From contig NZ_CP116968.1 in NCBI RefSeq assembly GCF_032051675.1, positions 1,984,001 through 2,048,000 on the forward strand: a DNA stretch of 64,000 nucleotides, in the 5' to 3' direction. Shown piece by piece: positions 56,755 through 64,000 of this stretch (positions are counted from its first letter, which is position 1; the number at the start of each line of letters is the position of its first letter). The notes under the pieces are model-generated. The model worked only from the letters and a program-made list of their open reading frames with translations, ran no database searches and was not told the DNA's origin. This DNA comes from Candidatus Nitrospira neomarina (GTDB lineage Bacteria; Nitrospirota; Nitrospiria; Nitrospirales; UBA8639). The translations under genes were made by a program, and so were the position numbers.

Positions 56755-58587
56755 ATGGCAACAGAGCAGACAAATCAGAGAGCATACCAAGCACACAATA
56801 ACGACGGGCTGCTCTTGGCGAAACCCGTCCTCAATGAATTGGGATGTGATGAAACCTCTCTGACTCAGGCCACGATCATGATGGTCGACGATGAGGAAAC
56901 GACCATGGAGATCATGCGGGCCTATCTGGAGGATGCCGGTTATCAGAACTTTGTGCTGGTGGAGGATTCGTCTCGGGCCATGCAACAGATTGAAGAATAT
57001 CGACCGGATATTCTGTTACTTGATCTGATGATGCCGAACGTCCCGGGATTTGAAATCCTGCAGCTGGTACGAGACCATCCCAAACTGAAACATCTTCCTG
57101 TCATTATCCTGACCTCTTCCTCCGACGCGGAGACCAAACTCCAGGCTCTTGACCGGGGTGCCACAGATTTTCTCGCCAAGCCGGTCGATCCCAGTGAATT
57201 GAAGCTTCGGGTTCGCAACACACTCGCCGCCCGAGCCTATCAGAACCAACTTGCCTACTATGATGCCTTGACGAAATTGCCGAACCGGAGTTTGTTTCTT
57301 GACCGCTTGGCTTGGTTTATCCAGCGAGCGGAACGTCATCAAGACAACCTGGTTTTGCTCCATATTTCTCTCAACCAGTTTAAGCGCCTGTCTACGACCT
57401 TCGGGCCGGAAATCTCGGATCAGCTCATCTCACAGATCGCGGAGCGGATGAGTTCCTGTATGCGCCGATCTGATGTATTTGGGCGGGGAATACCCGATTC
57501 GACTGAGCTGGATAGCCTGTTTCGCGTGGATGGGGATGAATTCTCTTTATTGTGCCCGACCATGGCGCATGCCGAACATGCGACCAAGTTAGCTTCACGT
57601 ATTCTCAAGGTCATGGAATCTCCATTTAATGCCAATGGGACAGAGGTCTATATTTCCCCAAGTATTGGCATTGCGAGTTTCCCTGCGGATGCCACAGATG
57701 TGACCGCCCTCATCCAATGCGCGGTTGGTGCAAGCACCCAGGCCAACTTGCATGGAAAGGGAGGCTTCAATTTTTATTCGAGCGAATTGAATTCTCAAAG
57801 CCTGGAGCGCCTGCGAATGGAAGCAGACTTGCGCCATGCTATCGAGGGAGACCAACTGCTATTGCACTATCAGCCGAAGGTTGAGGTTAAGAGTGGTCAC
57901 ATCATCGGGGTCGAAGCGCTGGTTCGATGGCAGAAACCGGACGGCACGCTGATCTTTCCGGATCAATTCATTCCCTTAGCCGAAGAGACCGGCCTGATCA
58001 TCTCTCTGGGTGAATGGGTGCTCAAAGAAGCGTGTGCGCAATTAGGACGATGGCAGGCTGAGGGGCTACGGCTTCAGATGGCGGTCAATGTGTCGGCCAA
58101 ACAATTCAATGACGGCTACCTGGTGCAGTTGGTGAGGGAGACCTTACAGAGCACGGGGATCGATGCAAAGTATTTAACACTAGAGCTAACGGAAAGCCTT
58201 CTTATGGGAAATGCCGAGCAGGCCGTGGAGACCTTGAACCACCTGATGTCCTTGGGACCAAAGATCTCTATGGATGACTTTGGAACAGGCTACTCCTCTC
58301 TCAGCTATTTGAAACGTTTTCCCATTCATGAGTTGAAAATCGACCGCTCCTTTTTGACCGATATTACCCATAACCCTGAAGCCCGGGCCTTGGTCTCTGC
58401 CATGATTTATTTGGCGCATGAGTTCTCTCTGACGGTTGTGGCCGAAGGGGTAGAGAATCAGGAGCAACTTGAACTGCTCACCACCTTGAATTGCGACCAA
58501 TATCAGGGTTATTTCTTCAGCCGACCTATCAGGGTTGAGGCCCTGGCTACCCTGCTCCATCCCAAATGCCTTTCAGGGAAGGCATAA
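56755..58587 (+). CDS. REC-GGDEF-EAL c-di-GMP phosphodiesterase
   Basis: A 610-residue cytoplasmic response regulator. The receiver domain (about 38-155) has VDDEE, the phospho-acceptor D90 in LLLDLMMP, and LAKPVD. The GGDEF domain (about 165-345) has a degenerate active site reading RVDGDEF, with Asp in place of the first Gly (about 257-263), so synthesis is doubtful. The EAL domain (about 355-605) has EALVRW (387-392), ELTESLLM, DDFGTGYSSLSYLKRFPIHELKIDRSF and AEGVENQEQ, all the metal and catalytic residues needed for hydrolysis. It is therefore probably a phosphodiesterase gated by phosphorylation. It follows the Hpt-bearing kinase by 229 bases, so it may receive that relay. The gene begins at an ATG with a weak ribosome site. 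Confidence 0.93.
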   Translation: MATEQTNQRAYQAHNNDGLLLAKPVLNELGCDETSLTQATIMMVDDEETTMEIMRAYLEDAGYQNFVLVEDSSRAMQQIEEYRPDILLLDLMMPNVPGFEILQLVRDHPKLKHLPVIILTSSSDAETKLQALDRGATDFLAKPVDPSELKLRVRNTLAARAYQNQLAYYDALTKLPNRSLFLDRLAWFIQRAERHQDNLVLLHISLNQFKRLSTTFGPEISDQLISQIAERMSSCMRRSDVFGRGIPDSTELDSLFRVDGDEFSLLCPTMAHAEHATKLASRILKVMESPFNANGTEVYISPSIGIASFPADATDVTALIQCAVGASTQANLHGKGGFNFYSSELNSQSLERLRMEADLRHAIEGDQLLLHYQPKVEVKSGHIIGVEALVRWQKPDGTLIFPDQFIPLAEETGLIISLGEWVLKEACAQLGRWQAEGLRLQMAVNVSAKQFNDGYLVQLVRETLQSTGIDAKYLTLELTESLLMGNAEQAVETLNHLMSLGPKISMDDFGTGYSSLSYLKRFPIHELKIDRSFLTDITHNPEARALVSAMIYLAHEFSLTVVAEGVENQEQLELLTTLNCDQYQGYFFSRPIRVEALATLLHPKCLSGKA

Positions 58588-59097
58588 ACTCTTTCGCTGA
58601 AAATCTCGCATTTTCGCCGGCCATCGACTCCCGTTCGCTCCGATGCCATCTCCTGTCATCCGGTCGGATCGTCTTTTCCATACACCGAAGCCCCACCCAT
58701 TCCCCACTCTTGGGGTGCCAAGAAAATCCCTGTACAGAGGCAGATTTTTACTCATCTCATGATCTCCCTACCCGACACGCGTTTGTAAATACTTGAAAAA
58801 ACTTCCTGAAACGTCAGATAGGTTCAACGAGCGACGCAATCGGGAAGCCCCGGGAATCGTGGAGTACGAACATAAAAAAACGGGCATTTCCAGATCCCGG
58901 TCAACGATTGGGGGTTCTTTTGCGGACTTCAATGCATTTGTATGATTTCTCAATTCTTTCCTGTGAACGACCGACAATAATGAATGGAAACCTCTAACAG
59001 CTTGGAAATCTCAGATGAGAATAATCGGTATCATCACCGGCATAGGCATGTCTCGTCCCTCTAAACCAATCAACACTATGAATCTTCGCCTGTAGTC
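58588..59097. other. Gap without a recognisable gene
   Basis: About 510 bases between two plus-strand signalling genes. Short frames are chance-like. No clear terminator, riboswitch or tRNA is visible. Confidence 0.4.
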
Positions 59098-60330
59098 ATG
59101 AACACCGGCATTGCCAACTATGGAAATATCTTCGTCGGTCGCCAGCCCATTTTAGGCCCGAATCTGAAGACCATTGGCTATGAGGTGCTGTATCGAGATT
59201 GTGAATCCGACTCCGCAAACATCCATGATGAAGCCATGGCTACGGCCCAGGTCCTCTTAAATACCTATCTCGATATTGGTCTGGAACATGTGGTGGGAAC
59301 CCACCTGGCTTTTTTGAATATTCCCGAACAGTTTTTATTAGACAGACATTGTGAAGCGCTCCCGAAACACCGCGTGGTCTTGGAGATATTGGAGACGGTG
59401 GAACCCACCCCAGAAGTCATTGAGGCCATGACCTCCCTCTCTCAGCAGGGCTATACCATTGCCCTGGATGATTTTGTCTTCCATGATCGCTTTCGACCGT
59501 TTCTGGAATTGGCCGATATCGTAAAAATCGATGTCTTAGATAAAACCTTCGAACAATTACAACACGAGACCCACCAGCTCCGGAATTATCGTGCGCGTCT
59601 CCTCGCCGAAAAAGTGGAAACACGGGAGGCCTTTGAGACCTGCAAACACCTTGGAATGTTCTATTTTCAAGGGTTCTTCTTTTATCGCCCTGATATAATT
59701 CGCGGGCACAAAATCCCCGCGAATCGTGTCGCCCTCCTGGAATTATTAGGAAAATTTCAGGATCCGAATATCTCCTTTGAGGGTCTGGTCGAGTGTATCC
59801 GAAACGATCTGTCTTTGAGCTACAAGATTCTTCGATATGTGAATTCGGCCTCTGTCGGGCTTCCCAGGCGAGTGGAGTCCATTGAGCAAGCGGCCTGTAT
59901 GGTAGGCCTCGACCGGATACGCACCTGGGCCTCCCTCATTGTAATGGCCAGTGGAGAGAACCGGCCGATGGAAATGCTGGTGATTGCCTTGGTGCGAGCG
60001 AAAATGTGCGAGAGCTTAGGACAGCAGCTTGGCGCCGATTCTCCAGAAAAGTATTTTACCATGGGCCTTCTGTCGGTCTTAGAAGCCTTGTACGGATCTT
60101 CTATGGAAAAACTTGTGGGGAACCTTCCGCTCCCTGACGATATTCTTGAAGCCCTAATACTGGAAAAAGGAACAATGGGAGCCGCGTTGAGTAGCGTGAA
60201 AGCCTACGAAAAGGGGGAGTGGTTGCAACTCAAAACACTCCAATTCACCCCTGGCACGATTCGGGATTTCTATGTGCAAGCCATTGATTGGGCCAACCAC
60301 TTTTCTCCGATGATTGATGAAGCCGCATGA
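59098..60330 (+). CDS. EAL-HDOD signalling protein
   Basis: A 410-residue cytoplasmic protein of the YuxH-like EAL-HDOD family. The N-terminal EAL-like domain (about 12-205) begins VGRQPIL and has YEVLYR in place of EALxR, LEILETVEP, IALDDF, VKIDV, LLAEKVET and FYFQGFFFYRP. This pattern is typical for the family, where c-di-GMP is often bound but not always cut. The C-terminal HDOD domain (about 210-405) has NDLSLSYKILRYVNSASVGLPRRVESIEQAACMVGLDRI. Length is normal. It may act as a scaffold or effector for c-di-GMP in the same circuit as the upstream genes. Confidence 0.93.
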   Translation: MNTGIANYGNIFVGRQPILGPNLKTIGYEVLYRDCESDSANIHDEAMATAQVLLNTYLDIGLEHVVGTHLAFLNIPEQFLLDRHCEALPKHRVVLEILETVEPTPEVIEAMTSLSQQGYTIALDDFVFHDRFRPFLELADIVKIDVLDKTFEQLQHETHQLRNYRARLLAEKVETREAFETCKHLGMFYFQGFFFYRPDIIRGHKIPANRVALLELLGKFQDPNISFEGLVECIRNDLSLSYKILRYVNSASVGLPRRVESIEQAACMVGLDRIRTWASLIVMASGENRPMEMLVIALVRAKMCESLGQQLGADSPEKYFTMGLLSVLEALYGSSMEKLVGNLPLPDDILEALILEKGTMGAALSSVKAYEKGEWLQLKTLQFTPGTIRDFYVQAIDWANHFSPMIDEAA

Positions 60331-60550
60331 CATGTTGATAAAACCGCCTAAAGGCTCACCTTCGCCAACAGCAGCCCTCATCGCTTATTAGATTCCCCTG
60401 CCTCCTTGAGGCTCTGGCAGATCTTTTCGAGAAAGTAGGCATCCCTATACTCACGTGTTAGAATAGGCCATAGTTAGACTATCGAGTGCTTGGCGCCCTC
60501 GATGCCGCCTCAGGACACATTCACAGGTCACTATATACTCGAAGCCATAC

Positions 60551-61465
60551 ATGACATTCATTCCTACTTCAGAAATCGCTCCCGTTTCTTCTACGGTGAA
60601 GACCTCCCGCAGGAGAAACCTCCCTTCCTGGTTCAAAGTCCGTTTCCGGCCGGGCCCCCATTACCAGGAAATCCGTCAACTGATGGAGACGCACCGCCTG
60701 CATACCATTTGTGAAGAGGCACGATGTCCGAATATATGGGAATGTTGGAATAATCGGACGGCCACGTTCCTTATCCTGGGAGATATTTGTACCAGGCGGT
60801 GTCATTACTGTTCGGTGACTACCGGACGCCCGTCTGCAGTGGACCGAGAAGAGCCTCAGCGCGTAGCGGATGCCGTCAAGCTCCTTAAATTGCGGCATGC
60901 GGTGGTGACATCGGTCAATCGAGACGATCTCCCCGATGGAGGGGCCGCACTATTTGCCGAGACCATTCAACGAATCCGACATGAAAACCCCGCCTGCACC
61001 GTTGAAGTATTGATCCCGGACTTTCAGGGGCATCAGACTGATCTGGAAATAGTCATGAAGGCCAAGCCGGATATTTTGAACCATAATATTGAAAGCGTGC
61101 CTCGCCTCTTTCCTTCCTTTCGTCCACAGGGAAAATACCAACGCTCGCTTCAGGTTCTTGATTGGGCTAAAACCATGGGAGGGCGAACCAAATCCGGGCT
61201 CATGGCAGGATTAGGAGAATCAAACGATGAAATCCGGCAGGTGATGCAGGATCTTCGAAAAGTGGATTGTGACATTCTGACCATCGGCCAATACCTTCAG
61301 CCGACTCTTCAGCATGCGCCGGTTTCCCGATACTATAGTCCCGAGGAATTTGAAGAATTTAAACTGGAGGGAACGGCTTTAGGTTTTCAGCACGTAGAGT
61401 CCGGGCCCCTCGTCCGGAGTTCCTACCATGCAGAAGAGCAAACACTCAAAAAAGCTGATTCCTGA
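60551..61465 (+). CDS. lipA: Lipoyl synthase
   Basis: A 304-residue radical SAM enzyme that inserts two sulfur atoms into protein-bound octanoyl chains to form lipoate. The auxiliary cluster cysteines C54, C59 and C65 (CEEARCPNIWEC) and the radical SAM cluster CTRRCHYC (C80, C84, C87) are all present, as is the conserved C-terminal RSSYHA (about 290-295). The length is normal. It serves the 2-oxoacid dehydrogenases and glycine cleavage system. No lipB or other lipoate gene is adjacent; the nearby citrate synthase is on the same metabolic side. Confidence 0.96.
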   Translation: MTFIPTSEIAPVSSTVKTSRRRNLPSWFKVRFRPGPHYQEIRQLMETHRLHTICEEARCPNIWECWNNRTATFLILGDICTRRCHYCSVTTGRPSAVDREEPQRVADAVKLLKLRHAVVTSVNRDDLPDGGAALFAETIQRIRHENPACTVEVLIPDFQGHQTDLEIVMKAKPDILNHNIESVPRLFPSFRPQGKYQRSLQVLDWAKTMGGRTKSGLMAGLGESNDEIRQVMQDLRKVDCDILTIGQYLQPTLQHAPVSRYYSPEEFEEFKLEGTALGFQHVESGPLVRSSYHAEEQTLKKADS

Positions 61466-61521
61466 ATCCCCTGTTCACTGAATGTCCCAAGGCATTTAAT
61501 CTGGGTGGCCGCAAACCCTGG

Positions 61522-61689
61522 TCAGACCGGTTGGTGAAGATCTAATCGGGAAACAGACTTGTCTGACTTGTAATAAGAGGGATTCTGCTTCTGGGCAAGG
61601 GAATCTAAATACACGTGTTCGCAGAGGTTCCGTAGAGTAACAAAATCAAATTGCGTAAACTCTTGACAGCAGGTTTCACATTTCATCAT
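61522..61689 (-). CDS. Small Cys-containing protein of unknown function
   Basis: A 55-residue protein starting MMKCETCCQEFTQFDF, with a further LCEH later, so three or four Cys/His could bind one zinc. GAGAAGG lies just upstream of the chosen ATG pair. The frame is open further upstream to 61755, but that part looks untranslated. It has no recognisable family. The call as a gene rests on the ribosome site and the Cys pattern. Confidence 0.5.
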   Translation of the reverse strand: MMKCETCCQEFTQFDFVTLRNLCEHVYLDSLAQKQNPSYYKSDKSVSRLDLHQPV

Positions 61690-61927
61690 TGGCCTTCTCT
61701 CCAATAATTTGCTAACATGCACCGAATAACTTAGAATTAGCGGAAGGACGAACACTTCGAGCTACGCACCGTGTCTCCCCCAAGTGACAAAGCGAATAAT
61801 TCTGAAATGTTCACCCTTCCCGCATTCATGATATCGTAGTGTATTCTTATATCCTTCCGTGATGGCCTCTTCCCATACAATTCTTTATCACAGTTTTATC
61901 TCAGGCAACGCATTACCGCGCTTCCTG

Positions 61928-62272
61928 TTATCGAATGATCAACGCATGTCCGTCCTGGGCTGAGACCAGGGCATTGACGGGTTGCCCGAGTTGTTTTTGC
62001 CCATTGGGAAATGCGGTATCTTTTCCCACCTGGATTTTAATCTGTTTTTCGGCTGACGCCTCTTCAATGATAAACAGGTCTCCCTGGATGGCCTGAAGCG
62101 TCCCTTCCACATTGACATACCGTGCCGTCGAAGTCGGCGAATTCGTCTGTAGTTCCTGCCGAACTTGAGGTGCTTGAGACTTCTGTTCTCCCTCCATGGC
62201 AAGCCCCGAGAGCACTCCCTGGAAACCACCCATCACCACCATCAAGATGCAAAATTTGGTCAATGGTTTCAT
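61928..62272 (-). CDS. Small secreted protein
   Basis: A 114-residue protein. A perfect AGGAGG six bases before the ATG fixes the start at MKPLTKFC; the longer frame to 62335 is not used. The N-terminus is a signal peptide (about 1-26, CILMVVMGGFQGVLSGLAM). The mature part has a polar linker then a compact beta-rich segment (VNVEGTLQAIQGDLFIIEEASAEKQIKIQVGKDT...LVSAQDGHALII) that looks like a small OB- or SH3-like fold. Such periplasmic proteins occur in Nitrospira-type genomes without a known function. Confidence 0.75.
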   Translation of the reverse strand: MKPLTKFCILMVVMGGFQGVLSGLAMEGEQKSQAPQVRQELQTNSPTSTARYVNVEGTLQAIQGDLFIIEEASAEKQIKIQVGKDTAFPNGQKQLGQPVNALVSAQDGHALIIR

Positions 62273-62523
62273 TTCAACCTCCTTCCACGACACATAAATG
62301 CGACTGAGGACCTTATCGTGTTTCGTTGCTGACACTTAATAGATATTGCAAGGCTCATTCCCTACCATGACATCTATTTTTTCATGAACAACATCAAGTG
62401 GTTAGATTTCTCCTGTGGCAAACCGCAACAGGATTCACATGAGGAGGTGCAGGCAATCGCCTACAACTTCCCCAATAACCCTGTAGGGAGATAAATGCAG
62501 ATAGCCAGATACATGAAACACGA

Positions 62524-62558
62524 CGGGCCCCTCCTCCTGTTGATGAAGAAGGGGCCCG
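62524..62558. terminator. Strong hairpin, possible terminator
   Basis: CGGGCCCCT and AGGGGCCCG form a perfect 9-bp stem around a 17-base loop. It sits about 100 bases after the end of the His-rich protein gene. There is no T-run on either side, so it may act in RNA stability instead. Confidence 0.35.
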
Positions 62559-62659
62559 GAAGGATGACTTAATCGAACCCTTGATGCGCCAAACCTGAAA
62601 ACGTCCTCTCAGGTCCATAAGAAAACGAAAGAAATCTCCTCAAGAGGACATTTTTATCA

Positions 62660-63259
62660 TTAGGGATGGTTTTTCTCTATCCCACCATCATGACCATGGG
62701 ATTTTTCTGAATACTCTCCATGAGGGTTTTTTCCTTCACGCATTTCCCCTCCATGAAAGGCCATGTCTTCCATATGCTCACGAACCCGGGACCGAAACTG
62801 CTCATATTGCACGGGCGACAAGGCCTCTTTGACTTTGAGATAAACCCCGACACGATACATCATCATGTTTTTTTGTAATAGGCTGATTTCATCAACTTTT
62901 CGGGTAATGGCAGCCATATCGACTTGTTTGGCATCCATGAGAGTCCCCATATCGACCATGGCCAACCGTAAATCGGCCCCATTTTGAATCATGGTCTTCC
63001 GATAGTCCAATTCAAGCGGGCGGAGCTGGGTCACCTGATCCTCAGAAAGACCCAATTCGTCTTTCATGTCTAATGGAGAAAGACCACCATGATGCTCCAT
63101 TCCTTCATGATCACTTTTGCCATATCCCATTCCCGCATGAGGCTGTTTCCCATGGGGATCGTGAGCACTCCCGGGATCCGCTCCTGCCCAGGATGTTGTT
63201 CCCCCTATGACAAGTGTCACCAAACCTACGACCACCAGGAAGTGCTTAAAACCCTGCAT
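62660..63259 (-). CDS. CpxP/Spy-like His-rich periplasmic protein
   Basis: A 199-residue periplasmic protein. The signal peptide is about 1-25 (FLVVVGLVTLVIGGTTSWAGA). A His/Gly-rich stretch (HDPHGKQPHAGMGYGKSDHEGMEHHGG) then leads into a helical domain with the ordered LxxDQVTQLRPLELDYRKTM and LSPVQYEQFRSRV segments of the LTXXQ family, and the C-terminus is again His-rich. CpxP and Spy proteins are periplasmic chaperone-like envelope stress factors; the His content suggests metal (Cu, Ni or Zn) binding. The start MQGFKHF is chosen by its GGGG site and signal peptide; the frame is open to 63337. Confidence 0.8.
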   Translation of the reverse strand: MQGFKHFLVVVGLVTLVIGGTTSWAGADPGSAHDPHGKQPHAGMGYGKSDHEGMEHHGGLSPLDMKDELGLSEDQVTQLRPLELDYRKTMIQNGADLRLAMVDMGTLMDAKQVDMAAITRKVDEISLLQKNMMMYRVGVYLKVKEALSPVQYEQFRSRVREHMEDMAFHGGEMREGKNPHGEYSEKSHGHDGGIEKNHP

Positions 63260-63387
63260 ACTCAAATCCCCTTTCTTGAAAGTAAAATTACTCACGCTTC
63301 CGAAACCAATGATGAATGTCTCCTTCGCAATCAACACCTGACTTCAGACTAATTTCCCACTTAACTATAGCAAATTCATACAGAAAG

Positions 63388-63417
63388 TTGGGGGGAAGAT
63401 CATCAGCAAGGTATACT
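63388..63417 (+). promoter_or_regulatory. Candidate promoter for citrate synthase
   Basis: TTGGGG (63388-63393) and TATACT (63412-63417) are 18 bases apart and end 54 bases before the citrate synthase ATG. The -10 is good and the -35 is moderate. Confidence 0.4.
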
Positions 63418-63471
63418 AGAAATATACGTCATTTTTTCGGAGATGCCATCTAAGAGAAAGAGAAGGTGACA

Positions 63472-64000
63472 TGGAAGATTATTTGCCAGGCCTGGCAGGG
63501 GTTCCTGCTGCGAAATCAACAATCAGTTATGTCGATGGAATCCAAGGAATTCTAGAATATCGCGGGATCCCGATTGAGGAACTTGCAACCCGAAGCACCT
63601 TTACCGAAACGGCGTTTTTATTATTATTCAACCGGCTTCCAACTCAAGCAGAACTCTCCCGGTTTCATGAGGATCTTACGCACCATCGCCGGATCAAATA
63701 TCGCATCACCGATCTCCTGAAATGCCTCCCGGAGCATGGACATCCGATGGATGCTCTCCAAGCGGCAGTGGCCGCCCTCGGCATGTTTTATCCGGTGCCG
63801 GATGTCCGGGATGATGCCACCCGGTATTGGACCGCTGTCCGGCTCATCGCCAAACTCCCCACCATCGTCGCGGCGTTTGCCCGCCTGCGTCATGGTGATG
63901 AGCAGATCCAACCACGTGACGACCTTTCCTTCGCCGAAAACTTTTTATACATGCTCACGGAGAAAGTTCCTGCTCCCGACATTGCCAGGATGTTTGATAT
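63472..64000 (+). CDS. gltA: Citrate synthase, N-terminal part (runs off window)
   Basis: The first 176 residues of a citrate synthase, the enzyme that joins acetyl-CoA and oxaloacetate to start the citric acid cycle. The start MEDYLPGLAGVPAAKSTIS is followed by YVDGIQGILEYRGIPIEELA, a highly typical early segment, then LLFNRLPTQAEL, the HGHPMDALQAAVAALGMFYP block, and LSFAENFLYML. GAGAAGG precedes the ATG. The catalytic His and Asp lie beyond the window. Confidence 0.95.

Overview
The window looks like one contiguous chromosomal segment from a free-living Gram-negative bacterium. Outer-membrane proteins, lipoproteins, a periplasmic c-type cytochrome, a bacterial GlnRS, a type 2-like citrate synthase and many c-di-GMP proteins all fit a Nitrospira-like member of the Nitrospirota, but no marker here fixes the genus. 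That placement is an inference from general style and moderate G+C.

Left arm (1-12.0 kb): ordinary chromosomal genes. These are the start of a DUF6499-like protein (partial), an RsuA/RluE-type rRNA pseudouridine synthase, glutaminyl-tRNA synthetase, a small protein with a degenerate nuclease-like domain, a tiny lipoprotein, an outer-membrane barrel, a membrane-anchored cytochrome c, a YheT-type hydrolase, a DUF3422 membrane protein, an HDOD signalling protein and a TIGR04255-like protein.

Central block (12.2-56.5 kb): the notable part. Four paralogous giant surface proteins (A, B, C, D) share an N-terminal LEPR motif, a DUF4347 domain, beta-helix and cadherin/Ig-like repeats, a Pro-rich spacer and a conserved C-terminal transmembrane motif. 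A and B (minus strand) and C and D (plus strand) flank a four-gene envelope operon: tolC, hlyD, GAF-hlyD, and an M50 peptidase fused to an HlyD domain. No ABC ATPase and no RTX repeats are seen. A ParA/MinD-like ATPase lies between A and B, and a VapBC toxin-antitoxin pair lies between B and the operon. A is followed through an ATGA overlap by a membrane diguanylate cyclase, and D through an ATGA overlap by a membrane hybrid histidine kinase. The two sensors share a collinear N-terminal module of about 300 residues with different outputs. B and C keep short fossils of the same kind of partner. A is split by a 146-nt deletion inside a nearly identical repeat array, which is either real decay or an assembly collapse.

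Right arm (56.7-64 kb): REC-GGDEF-EAL and EAL-HDOD signalling proteins continue the c-di-GMP theme. They are followed by lipoyl synthase, a small Cys-containing protein, a small secreted protein, a His-rich CpxP/Spy-like protein and the start of citrate synthase.

Working model (inference): the M50/HlyD/TolC machine exports or processes the giant proteins. Each giant protein is made in fixed ratio with its own inner-membrane sensor, which reports into c-di-GMP or phosphorelay signalling and so controls surface attachment.
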